This document shows positions 57,190-64,000 of a stretch of DNA of 64,000 nucleotides, piece by piece. A model generated the notes under the pieces. It saw only the letters and a program-made list of their open reading frames with translations. It was not told the DNA's origin and did not search any database. The translations under genes were made by a program, and so were the position numbers. The stretch spans positions 251,491 through 315,490 of the forward strand of contig NZ_JAGINM010000003.1 in the NCBI RefSeq assembly GCF_017876095.1. The letters are read 5' to 3'. The DNA comes from Azospirillum agricola. Its GTDB lineage: Bacteria > Pseudomonadota > Alphaproteobacteria > Azospirillales > Azospirillaceae. The first letter of the stretch is position 1, and the number at the start of each line of letters is the position of its first letter.

Positions 57190-57213
57190 CAAAATGATAC
57201 TCATTATCATTTT
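57190..57213. promoter_or_regulatory. Fur box before bacterioferritin genes
   Basis: Bases 57190-57208 match the 19-base Fur consensus at 16 positions, and AAAATGATA / TATCATTTT arms extend the symmetry to 57213. It stands about 90 bases before the first bfr start codon. Because stores are wanted when iron is high, Fur here may act indirectly or as an activator. Confidence 0.75.
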
Positions 57214-57301
57214 GAAGTTGACGATTGTTATTTGATGTGTATTGAAAATCGCGCGAAGCTGTGTGATGCTCCTTTCCAACGGATATTCGGGAGCATCGAC
57301 C

Positions 57302-57784
57302 ATGCAAGGAAATCAGGGAGTCATAGACCGACTCAACAAGCTGCTGACCGGCGAGCTGAGCGCCGCCGACCAGTATCTTGCGCACTCCCGGATGATGGAG
57401 AACTGGGGCTTCAAGGCGCTGTACGACCGGATCGCCCACGAGCGCCATGACGAGCTGGAGCACGCCGACAAGCTGATCCGCCGCATCCTGTTCCTGGACG
57501 GCACGCCCGACGTCGCCAGCCGCGACCCGCTGCGCATCGGCAAGGACGTGCCGGAGATGCTGCGCAACGACCTGACGCTGGAGTTCGAGGTGGTGGCGGC
57601 GCTGAAGGAAGCCATCGCCTATTGCGAGCAGGTCAAGGATTACGACACCCGCCGCATCCTTCTCGACCTTCTCGTCGACACCGAGGAAGACCACGCCCAT
57701 TGGCTGGAGCAGCAGATCGGCCTGATCGACCGGATGGGCCTGCACAACTATCTGCAATCGTCGGCCGGCACGCCGTCCACCTGA
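57302..57784 (+). CDS. bfr: bacterioferritin, ferroxidase-type subunit
   Basis: This 160-residue ferritin-like subunit keeps the di-iron ligands of the ferroxidase centre: Glu in GELSAADQY (18), Glu and His in DELEHAD (51 and 54), Glu in DLTLEFEV, and Glu/His in EEDHAHWLE. The heme-ligand Met of typical Bfr (the M of DEMKHAD in E. coli) is Leu here, so it should oxidise iron but not bind heme. GGGAGC precedes the start. A second bfr gene follows after 11 bases, so the two probably form a mixed 24-mer. Confidence 0.92.
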   Translation: MQGNQGVIDRLNKLLTGELSAADQYLAHSRMMENWGFKALYDRIAHERHDELEHADKLIRRILFLDGTPDVASRDPLRIGKDVPEMLRNDLTLEFEVVAALKEAIAYCEQVKDYDTRRILLDLLVDTEEDHAHWLEQQIGLIDRMGLHNYLQSSAGTPST

Positions 57785-57795
57785 GGAGCAAGGTC

Positions 57796-58272
57796 ATGAA
57801 GGGCAACCCCGACGTCATCGGCCAGCTGCAAATCGTCCTCAAGGACCAGCTCACGCTGATCAACCAGTATTTCCTGCACGCCCGCATGCTGAAGAACTGG
57901 GGCCTCAAGGGTCTCGGCAAGTGGGAGTACCACGCCTCCATCGAGGTGATGAAGAGCGCCGACGAGGTGATCGAGCGCATCCTCTTCATCGAGGCGATCC
58001 CCAACCTCCAGGATCTCGGCAAGCTGCGCATCGGCGAGGACGTGCCGGAGATGCTGGAGGGCGACCTCGGCGCCGAGCGCGACGCGCGCGACCGTCTGGT
58101 CGCCGCCATCGCGGTCTGCGAGGAGAAGGCCGACTACGTGTCGCGCGAGGAACTCTCCGAGATCCTCGAGGAGACCGAGGAGCGGATCGACTTCCTGGAG
58201 ACGCAGATCAGCCTGATCGGCAGCATCGGTCTGGAGAACTACCTCCAGACGGCGATGGGCGAGATCGGCTGA
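57796..58272 (+). CDS. bfr: bacterioferritin, heme-binding-type subunit
   Basis: This 158-residue subunit keeps the heme Met (EVMKSAD) but has lost most ferroxidase ligands relative to E. coli Bfr: Glu18 is Gln ([10 protein letters not shown]), Glu51 is Val, His54 is Ser and His130 is Arg (TEERIDFLE). It should bind heme between subunits and help electron release, while its partner oxidises iron. Split pairs are known, for example in Magnetospirillum and Neisseria. GAGGAG precedes the ATG, and a clear terminator follows. Confidence 0.92.
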   Translation: MKGNPDVIGQLQIVLKDQLTLINQYFLHARMLKNWGLKGLGKWEYHASIEVMKSADEVIERILFIEAIPNLQDLGKLRIGEDVPEMLEGDLGAERDARDRLVAAIAVCEEKADYVSREELSEILEETEERIDFLETQISLIGSIGLENYLQTAMGEIG

Positions 58273-58306
58273 ACGGCGTCCGCCGACGGATGACGGCCTG
58301 AGGAAC

Positions 58307-58340
58307 GGCCGGCGCGGAACGAATGCCGCGCCGGCCTTTT
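58307..58340 (+). terminator. intrinsic terminator after the bfr pair
   Basis: GGCCGGCGCGG and CCGCGCCGGCC form a perfect 11-bp stem with an 8-base loop, followed by TTTT. It ends the rightward bfr transcript just before the convergent gene at 58351. Confidence 0.9.
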
Positions 58341-58350
58341 GTCGTCCGGC

Positions 58351-58767
58351 CTACGGGCCGCAGGGAGGGCAGGCGGCTTCCAGCAGGGCCTCGTCGTCGC
58401 AGCGCTCCTCGAACCGCTGGATGAGGCCGTCGCGCAGGATCCAGCGATGCTCGGTGGTGACCTCCACCGGCTTTCCGGTGGCGTTGTTGACGGCCTCGAC
58501 CCGGTTGCGGGCGACGATCCGGCCGTCCTCCTCGCCGATGGTCCGCATGTCGTGGCGGGTGATGGTCCAGTCCCGCGCCAGCCCCTCGAAATAGCGGCGC
58601 ACCCCGCCCGGCCCGTGGAACGTGCCGGAGAAGGAGGCCAGGGCCGGGGAGCGGTGCCCGGACACCCATTCGACGTCGGGTGCCAGCCGTTCGAACAGCG
58701 GGGCGATGTCGCCGACGCTGTAGCGCTGGTAGAGGTCCCGGAGCAAGTCGATGTCGGTCTGTGCCAT
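58351..58767 (-). CDS. SnoaL/NTF2-like protein
   Basis: This 138-residue protein has the NTF2-like pattern: DLLRDLYQRYSVGDIAPLFERLAPDVEWVSG at the start, a central GTFHGPGGVRRYFEGLARDW and beta strands with RWILRDGLIQRFEERCDD. Such proteins are small cones that act as polyketide cyclases, isomerases or binding proteins; no catalytic set is certain here. It is convergent with bfr and followed by other leftward genes, 136 bases from the next. Confidence 0.82.
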   Translation of the reverse strand: MAQTDIDLLRDLYQRYSVGDIAPLFERLAPDVEWVSGHRSPALASFSGTFHGPGGVRRYFEGLARDWTITRHDMRTIGEEDGRIVARNRVEAVNNATGKPVEVTTEHRWILRDGLIQRFEERCDDEALLEAACPPCGP

Positions 58768-58903
58768 CCTCGTGCCTCCCTGCGACGATGAGGCTCCATC
58801 CTACGGCCGGGTGGCCGCTCTTGCGGAGGCAATTTTTCCGGGAAAAAGGAAAAGCCGAGCCTTCGTTTTCCGGATCGCCCGCCTCCGGCCCGCGCCGGGC
58901 GCG

Positions 58904-59935
58904 TCAGTGACCGGACGGAGCCGCGTCCGGGTCGGGGTCGGGCCGGTCGAAGCGGGCGCTCCACTCGGCCAGCCGGGGAGCGGGCGCGCCCATGGCCGCA
59001 ACCTGCCGCAGGGTGGCGCGCACCGTCATGCGCTGGAAGCGGTCGAGCCCCGACTCGGCGGCGGGTGGCTCGCCGCGTTCCAGCCGGCCGCGGATGTCGC
59101 GCTTGAGCGCCGTCAGGGATGGATCGCCCCAGCGCTCCAGCAGGGTCTGGAAGGCGGCGTGGCGGGCGTCGTCGAAGGGGATCGGCCGGCCCATCAGGTC
59201 CTTCAGCGGGTGCGGCGGGAAGAGATGCGCGCAGGGCGTCCAGCCCTCGGGAATCGGCGCGGTCGCCGCGTGGGTGCGGCGGGCCGCCAGCAGCCGGGGG
59301 AGGACGTGGGTGTGCGGCCCTTCCGGGCTGCGGCCGTCGGGGGGCGGGATCGGCTGGCTCACCTCGATCCGGCCGAAGCGGCAGACGAAGATCCGTTCGG
59401 GGCTGAGCGCCGGCCACGCGTCGCGCAGCGGGCTGTCCGGGTCGAACATCGGCAGGCCGGCTCCGGCGCGGATCCGCTCGATCACACGGGGGTCGGCGGA
59501 GCGCACGCAGGCATCGGTCTGCGGCAGGTCGAGCCCGAGGTCGAACAGGATCGCCTCGCGGTCCTTCGGGTCGATGGCGTCGCTGTCCGGCCCCAGCTCG
59601 GTCACCACGCGGCGGCCGGCCATGGCGCAGGCGCCGGCGGGCAGGCAGAGGGCGACCGACTGGCTCCAGCCGGTGCCGGCGGCGGTTTCGAAGGCGAAGG
59701 GGCGCAGGGCGGGATCGAGCCGGATCCGCAGGCCGCCGCGCGCCGTGCGCGTCTCCAGCAGCACGGCGCCGTCGGCGTCGCGCTCGCCGAGCCGCACCGT
59801 TTCGCCGGGGTCGCGCATGAACTCGGCGACGGCGCCGAAGGAGCCGAGGCTCCAGGCGGTGTCCGGGTCGCCGACGGCATGGCGCAGCAGGGCGGCCAGT
59901 CCGGACGGGCCGGGATGGGGAAGGGCGTCGGTCAT
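58904..59935 (-). CDS. conserved protein of unknown function in the Btu-like operon
   Basis: This 343-residue soluble protein begins MTDALPHPGPSGLAALLRHAVG and has no signal peptide or membrane helix. It carries a HTHVLPRLLAARRTHAATAPIP segment with several His, and the C-terminus is Asp/Pro-rich. I do not recognise the fold. The start overlaps the stop of the ATPase gene (ATGA), so it belongs to the tetrapyrrole/metal-chelate uptake operon. Cytoplasmic processing or storage of the imported ligand is a reasonable guess, no more. Confidence 0.75.
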   Translation of the reverse strand: MTDALPHPGPSGLAALLRHAVGDPDTAWSLGSFGAVAEFMRDPGETVRLGERDADGAVLLETRTARGGLRIRLDPALRPFAFETAAGTGWSQSVALCLPAGACAMAGRRVVTELGPDSDAIDPKDREAILFDLGLDLPQTDACVRSADPRVIERIRAGAGLPMFDPDSPLRDAWPALSPERIFVCRFGRIEVSQPIPPPDGRSPEGPHTHVLPRLLAARRTHAATAPIPEGWTPCAHLFPPHPLKDLMGRPIPFDDARHAAFQTLLERWGDPSLTALKRDIRGRLERGEPPAAESGLDRFQRMTVRATLRQVAAMGAPAPRLAEWSARFDRPDPDPDAAPSGH

Positions 59936-60735
59936 GATGGGGGCGTGTCCTTCGGGGAAGCGGAGGAAAGGGCGGTCCAGGGCAGCAGGAAGGGCTGGCC
60001 GTCGACCGCGCCGCGATGCACGGCGATGCCGTAGGAGTCGCGCAGGCGCTCGTCGGTGAGGACGGCCTCGGGCGGGCCGTCGGCGCGGACGGCGCCGTCG
60101 GCCAGCAGGATCAGCCGGTCGCAGAAGCGGGCGGCCAGCGCCAGATCGTGGAGCACCGCGACCACCCCGGTGCCGGCCCGCGCGGCGTCGCGCAGCAGGG
60201 CCATCGTCTCCAGCTGGTGGCGCGGGTCGAGGGCGGCGACCGGCTCGTCGGCCAGCAGCAGGGACGCCTCGGTGGCGAGCGTCCGCGCCAGCAGCACCCG
60301 CAGGCGTTCGCCGCCCGACAGGGTGCCGACGATCCGGTGGCGCAGGGACAGCGTGCCGGTGGTCGTCAGGGCGCGCTCCACCGCCGTCCGGTCGGCGGCG
60401 GTGATGCCCCCCAGGGTGCCGCGGTGGGGCAGGCGGCCCAGCATCACCAGCGCCTCGGCGCGCAGCGGCCAATGCACCGGCCCGTCCTGCGCCAGATAGG
60501 CGATGCGGCGGGCCAGCGCGCGGCGGCCGATCCGGGCTGCGCTCTCGCCGTCGAAGGTCACGCTCCCGGCGGCCGGCGGGGCGAGGCCGGCGAGGATGCG
60601 CAGCAGCGTCGTCTTGCCCGCTCCGTTCGGGCCGATCAGCCCGGTGAAGCGGCCGGCCTCGATGCCGAGCGTCACGCCGGACAGGATGCCGCGTCCGCCG
60701 GCGGTGGCCGAGACGGCGGTGGCGTCGATGCGCAT
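59932..60735 (-). CDS. FecCD-type ABC importer ATPase (BtuD/FecE-like)
   Basis: This 267-residue ATPase has Walker A GPNGAGKTT, signature LSGGERLRVLLARTLA and Walker B LLLADEPVAALDPRHQ, with Ala where Asp usually starts the last motif residue. It belongs to the iron-siderophore/cobalamin importer group. The ATG at 60735 overlaps the permease stop by one base (TGATG); a GTG at 60738 is possible. It follows the BtuC-like permease and precedes the unknown protein. Confidence 0.9.
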   Translation of the reverse strand: MRIDATAVSATAGGRGILSGVTLGIEAGRFTGLIGPNGAGKTTLLRILAGLAPPAAGSVTFDGESAARIGRRALARRIAYLAQDGPVHWPLRAEALVMLGRLPHRGTLGGITAADRTAVERALTTTGTLSLRHRIVGTLSGGERLRVLLARTLATEASLLLADEPVAALDPRHQLETMALLRDAARAGTGVVAVLHDLALAARFCDRLILLADGAVRADGPPEAVLTDERLRDSYGIAVHRGAVDGQPFLLPWTALSSASPKDTPPS

Positions 60736-61778
60736 CACGCCTCCTCGCGGCGCAGCCGCCAGATCAGGGCGATCAGGAAGGGCGCGCCGATCAGCGCGGT
60801 GACGACGCCCAGCTTCAGTTCGGGCCGGGTCGGCAGCAGGCGGACGGCGATGTCGGCGGCCAGCGTCAGCGAGGCTCCCGCCAGCCCGCTGACCAGCAGC
60901 AGCCGGCCCGGCCGCGCGCCGACCAGCGGGCGCAGCAGGTGCGGCGCCACCAGCCCGACGAAGCCGACGGCGCCCGTCACCGACACGGCGCTGCCGACCG
61001 CCAGCGCCGCCCCGGCGATCAGCCGCATCCGCAGCGCCGCGAGGTCGAAGCCGAGGCTGCGCGCGGTGTCCTCCCCCAGCGTCAGGGCGTCGAGCGCGCG
61101 GGCGGCCGACAGGGTCAGCGCCCAGCCGGCCAGCATCGGCGGCAGCACCAGCCGAAGCTGGTCGGTGCCGCGGTCGGCCAGCGAGCCCATCAGCCAGAAG
61201 ACGATCTCCAGCGCCGCGTAGGGGTTGGGGGCGAGGTTGAGCGCCAGCGCGGTCAGCGACCCGGCGAGGCTGTTGATGGCGATGCCGCCGATGACCAGAG
61301 TCGTGGTGCCGGCGCCGCGCGCCGCCATGACGTTCAGCAGCAGCGCCGCCGCCGCCGCCCCGGCCATGCCGCCGAGCGGCAGCGCCAGCGCCAGGGTCGC
61401 CGACAGCCCGCTGTAGAAGACGATCACGGCGCCCAGCGCGGCGGCGCTCGACACCCCGACGAGGCCCGGCTCGGCCAGCGGGTTGCGCAGCCAGCCCTGC
61501 ATCGCCGCCCCGGTCAGGCCGAGGCTGAAGCCGACCAACAGCCCGAGCGCCGCGCGCGGCAGCCGCAGTTCGGCCAGCACCAGGGCCGTCAGGGTGGCGC
61601 GGCCGTCCAGAAGGTCGCCGAACGCGGCGCCGAGGTCGAAGGGGACGTAGCCGATGACGACGGAGGCCAGCCCCAGCGCCGCCGCCAGCAGCGCCAGCCC
61701 GGCGACCAGGGCCGGGTAGGGAACGCGCTCGTCCAAGGGAAGGGGGGCGGCGTGGAGGGTGTCGCTCATTGTGCTCAT
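60735..61778 (-). CDS. FecCD-type ABC importer permease (BtuC-like)
   Basis: This 347-residue permease has about ten membrane helices and the motifs LPRAALGLLVGFSLGLTGAAMQGWLRNPLAEPGLVGVSSAAALG and VTGAVGFVGLVAPHLLRPLVG. It should form the membrane dimer of the importer fed by the adjoining binding protein. The ATG at 61778 overlaps the stop of the binding-protein gene (ATGA); a second ATG at 61769 is possible. Confidence 0.92.
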   Translation of the reverse strand: MSTMSDTLHAAPLPLDERVPYPALVAGLALLAAALGLASVVIGYVPFDLGAAFGDLLDGRATLTALVLAELRLPRAALGLLVGFSLGLTGAAMQGWLRNPLAEPGLVGVSSAAALGAVIVFYSGLSATLALALPLGGMAGAAAAALLLNVMAARGAGTTTLVIGGIAINSLAGSLTALALNLAPNPYAALEIVFWLMGSLADRGTDQLRLVLPPMLAGWALTLSAARALDALTLGEDTARSLGFDLAALRMRLIAGAALAVGSAVSVTGAVGFVGLVAPHLLRPLVGARPGRLLLVSGLAGASLTLAADIAVRLLPTRPELKLGVVTALIGAPFLIALIWRLRREEA

Positions 61779-62704
61779 GGCGCGGGTTCCCGGCCGGCGG
61801 CCAGCAGGTCGGCGGCGTCGGCGATCTGCGGACCGGCGCAGGTCCACAGCCGCGAGGGCAGGGCGATGGTGTGGATCCGCGCCGACAGCGCCTCGACCGC
61901 CGGGTGGTGCAGCATTGCGTGGGCCAGCGAGGGCGGCGCGTCGGGGGCGGCGTCGATGATCAGCCGCTCGGCGCCGCCGAGAATGATGGCCTCCAACGGC
62001 AGGGCGCCCTGGCTGCCCAGCGGCAGGCGGTCGGCCAGATTGTCCAGCCCGGCGCGGGTCATCAGCGCGTCGACCAGCGAGCCGGAGCCGGCGACGAAGC
62101 CGTTCGGTCGCAGCACCACCGCCGTCGGGCGCCGCTCCGGCGCCGTTGTTGTTGTGCGCCGCTCCGGCGCCGTTGTTGTACGCCGTTCCGGCGCCGTTGT
62201 TGTGCGCCGTTCCGGCGCCGTGGCGGCCAGCGCGTCGAGGCGTGCGGTCATGCCGGCGACCAGCTCCTCGCCGCGCTCCGGCTCGCCGACCGCCTGGGCA
62301 ACGGTGCGGATCTGCTCCGCCACCCCCTCCACCGTCTGCGGGACGTCCAGCTCCAGCAGCGGGATGTCGAGCCGCCTCAGCAGCCCGACCGCCGTGCGCG
62401 TGGTGTATTTTCCGGCGAGCACCAGATCGGGGCGAAGCGGCACGACCTCCTCGGCCAGCCCACGGTTGACCGGGACGGCGGCGGCCTGCGCCGCCACGGT
62501 GGAACCGCGCGGGTCGCGCGCCAGCCACGTCACCGAGGCGACGCGCTCCGGCCCGACCAGCCGCAGCAGCAGCTCGTCGGCGCAGAGATTCAGCGAGACG
62601 ATGCGCTGCGGCTTGCCCCGCGGCGCGTCGCCGCCGGCCAGCGCCGGCCCGCCCGCGAGGGGCAGGACGGCGGCGGCCAGCCCGAGCAGGTGGCGCAGCC
62701 TCAC
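61775..62704 (-). CDS. metal-chelate/cobalamin-type binding protein with repeat linker
   Basis: This 309-residue BtuF/FecB-type protein has a signal peptide (LRHLLGLAAAVLPLAGGPALAG) and lobe motifs RIVSLNLCADELLLRLVGPERV and LRPDLVLAGKY. The GTG at 62704 overlaps the receptor stop (GTGA). An unusual block of four Ala-Pro-Glu-Arg-Arg-Thr-type units (about residues 162-192) sits in the helix region between the lobes, encoded by tandem DNA repeats. The ligand is probably cobalamin or a ferric chelate, judged by the BtuB-like receptor. Confidence 0.85.
   Translation of the reverse strand: MRLRHLLGLAAAVLPLAGGPALAGGDAPRGKPQRIVSLNLCADELLLRLVGPERVASVTWLARDPRGSTVAAQAAAVPVNRGLAEEVVPLRPDLVLAGKYTTRTAVGLLRRLDIPLLELDVPQTVEGVAEQIRTVAQAVGEPERGEELVAGMTARLDALAATAPERRTTTAPERRTTTAPERRTTTTAPERRPTAVVLRPNGFVAGSGSLVDALMTRAGLDNLADRLPLGSQGALPLEAIILGGAERLIIDAAPDAPPSLAHAMLHHPAVEALSARIHTIALPSRLWTCAGPQIADAADLLAAGREPAP
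62130..62220. repeat. in-frame tandem repeat in binding-protein gene
   Basis: A 27-base unit, two 24-base units and a 16-base partial unit (core CGCCG(C/T)TCCGGCGCCGTTG) lie head to tail. All full-unit lengths are multiples of three, so gain or loss of units keeps the frame and would change the length of the linker in the encoded protein. Confidence 0.85.
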
Positions 62705-64000
62705 AGCGCCAGCCGCAGCCCGACATAGCCGGCGCGGCCGGGGGCGCCGTAGGTCCAGACCTCCTCGTAATGGCGGTCGAACAGGTTCTCGACACGGGCG
62801 AAGACGTCGACCTGCTCGGTCAGCCTGTAGGAACCCGCCAGATTGACCAGCGTGTAGGGCGCCAGATGGACGACCTGCCGGTTGTAGGCGGCGTCGTAGG
62901 CCCAGTCGCTGGCCCGCCCGTTGTAAACGATGCCGAGGTTGGCGTTGGCGCGGTCGTCGAGGAAGCGATAGTTGACGTTCAGGCTGGCGAGCTGCCTGGG
63001 CCGGCGCACCAGCTCGGTCCCCGTGGAATCCTCGCCGTCGGTCAGGGTGTAGGAGCCGCGCAGCACCAGCTTGTCGACCGGCTCGACCGACAGCCCCAGC
63101 TCGACGCCGCGCACCCGCGATTCGCCGGGCATGTTGACCGAGGTCCGCCCGGTTCCGGTGATCAGGTCGCGGATGCGCTGGTTGAAGTAGGTGGCGTCCA
63201 GCGACGCCCGCCTGCCCCAAAGCGGCTGGTCGAAGCCGGCGTCCCAGCCGCGCGCCTTCTCCGGCTTCAGGTCCGGGTTGCCGGCGTAGGTGGCGGTGTA
63301 GCCGTACAGCTCGAACAGGGTCGGGTTCTTCACCCCGGTGCCGTAGGAGGCGCGCAGCTTGGTGCCGGTGGAGTCGATCAGATACGCGGCGGTCGTGCGC
63401 CAGGTGGTGGCGTCGCGGAACAGGTCGTTGTCGTCGTGGCGGACGCTGCCGGTCAGGGTCAGCCGCTCGAACAGGCCGAGCTTGTACTGGCCGACCAGCC
63501 CGGTCGAGCCGATCGAGCGGTCGAAGTTGGAAAAGCTGCTCTTGCTGATCGCCTTCTCGTCCTCATGCTCGACGGCGGCGGTCAGCACATGCTCGGCCGG
63601 GCCGCCGGTCAGCGTCAGGTTGGTCTGGTAGTCGAGCTTGGTCTTGCGGCCCTCGTAGGAGCTGGTGACGGTCTTGGCGGAGTCGCGGTAGTCGCGCTGC
63701 TGGTTGCCGTGGGAGACGCCGGCGATGTGTTCCCAGCGCCCGTCGAAGAAGGCGACCTTGCCCTGGAGCCGGCCGAAATACTGCTCGCCGCTGGTGTCGG
63801 TGCCGCTGTCCACCGCGCCGCGCCCGCCGACGAAATCGTCGGTGTCGGCGCGGAAGCGGGTGTAGCGGCCGACCACGCCGATCTCGCTGTTGTCGGTCGG
63901 GCGCAGGGCGAAATTGCCGGCCAGCGTGCCGTTGCGGTAGCCGTCCTTCTCGGGATTGCCGCGCCGCCTGTCGGCGACGGAGACGCCGTCGCTGATCACC
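62701..64000 (-). CDS. TonB-dependent receptor, BtuB-like (5' end outside window)
   Basis: About 433 C-terminal residues of an outer-membrane beta-barrel are visible; the gene continues past the right edge, so plug domain and start are missing. Typical strands are RASYGTGVKNPTLFELYG, NPDLKPEKARGWDAGFDQPLW, VRGVELGLSVEP and the C-terminal YEEVWTYGAPGRAGYVGLRLAL, ending in Leu rather than Phe. The pattern is closest to BtuB/cobalamin and vitamin-type receptors. It is the first visible gene of the leftward operon with a BtuF-like protein, permease and ATPase. Confidence 0.88.
   Translation of the reverse strand, partial: VISDGVSVADRRRGNPEKDGYRNGTLAGNFALRPTDNSEIGVVGRYTRFRADTDDFVGGRGAVDSGTDTSGEQYFGRLQGKVAFFDGRWEHIAGVSHGNQQRDYRDSAKTVTSSYEGRKTKLDYQTNLTLTGGPAEHVLTAAVEHEDEKAISKSSFSNFDRSIGSTGLVGQYKLGLFERLTLTGSVRHDDNDLFRDATTWRTTAAYLIDSTGTKLRASYGTGVKNPTLFELYGYTATYAGNPDLKPEKARGWDAGFDQPLWGRRASLDATYFNQRIRDLITGTGRTSVNMPGESRVRGVELGLSVEPVDKLVLRGSYTLTDGEDSTGTELVRRPRQLASLNVNYRFLDDRANANLGIVYNGRASDWAYDAAYNRQVVHLAPYTLVNLAGSYRLTEQVDVFARVENLFDRHYEEVWTYGAPGRAGYVGLRLAL

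Larger units (their letters stand above)
56963..57301. other. iron-regulated region before bacterioferritin genes
   Basis: These 339 bases hold no gene. They become A+T-rich toward the right and contain two Fur-like boxes (57085 and 57190) ahead of the bacterioferritin pair. Confidence 0.7.

Noticed and set aside
63900-64000. Cobalamin riboswitch for the Btu-like operon
   Set aside because: The leader of the leftward operon lies beyond the right edge, so nothing can be said; the visible end is still inside the receptor gene.

Overview
The window is about 70 percent G+C, densely coded and full of 4-bp ATGA/GTGA gene overlaps. Its content (RegB/RegA redox two-component pair, cyo-type quinol oxidase with SURF1, paired bacterioferritin genes, GcvA-like LysR regulator, many ABC importers) fits a free-living or plant-associated alphaproteobacterium, most likely a Rhodospirillales member such as Azospirillum or a relative. 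That placement is inferred from gene content and base composition. I saw no rRNA, tRNA, CRISPR array, transposase or phage gene, so the segment looks like ordinary chromosome or chromid.

Region 1 (37-8084, minus strand) is a tight five-gene operon. In transcription order it holds a very unusual receptor-channel (type-1 periplasmic binding domain, then a beta-rich domain, then an MscS channel), a small lipoprotein, a TssJ-like lipoprotein, a TssL/DotU-like protein and a TssM/IcmF-like protein. It looks like a type VI-type membrane complex joined to a ligand-sensing mechanosensitive channel. No sheath, tube or ClpV gene is visible, but the window ends 36 bases past tssM. Region 2 (8314-19562, minus) is a complete type I secretion system (TolC, ABC, HlyD) behind its probable substrate, a 2214-residue repeat adhesin.

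Region 3 (20220-32705) is a CoA-thioester catabolic island. A leftward set encodes a thiolase, a DUF35 partner, a MaoC hydratase, an SDR, a complete Fbp/Pot-type ABC importer and an enoyl-CoA hydratase. A divergent rightward set encodes a class III CoA-transferase, a LysR regulator, a malonyl-CoA-synthetase-like ligase and a hot-dog thioesterase. Two identically built inverted repeats lie in the divergent promoter region. Together the genes suggest uptake, activation and beta-oxidation-like breakdown of an unidentified acid.

Region 4 (32760-42549) carries a CBS-BON protein, an MHS-family transporter, cyoABCD plus SURF1, and regB/regA, so a terminal oxidase lies beside a redox sensor. A well-supported 73-residue orphan gene follows. 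Region 5 (42989-54163) has a 1415-residue RTX/Calx-beta/beta-propeller exoprotein, two tandem Rnk-like GreA/B-family proteins, an NAD-type glutamate dehydrogenase with a duplicated palindrome in its upstream region, a MASE1 histidine kinase with a FixJ-type regulator, a DUF4126 membrane protein and a MerA-like flavoprotein.

Region 6 (54180-64000) is devoted to iron and tetrapyrroles: hmuTUV hemin importer, two complementary bacterioferritin subunits behind Fur-like boxes, and a leftward BtuB/BtuF/BtuC/BtuD-like TonB and ABC uptake operon ending in a protein of unknown function. The TonB receptor runs off the right edge.
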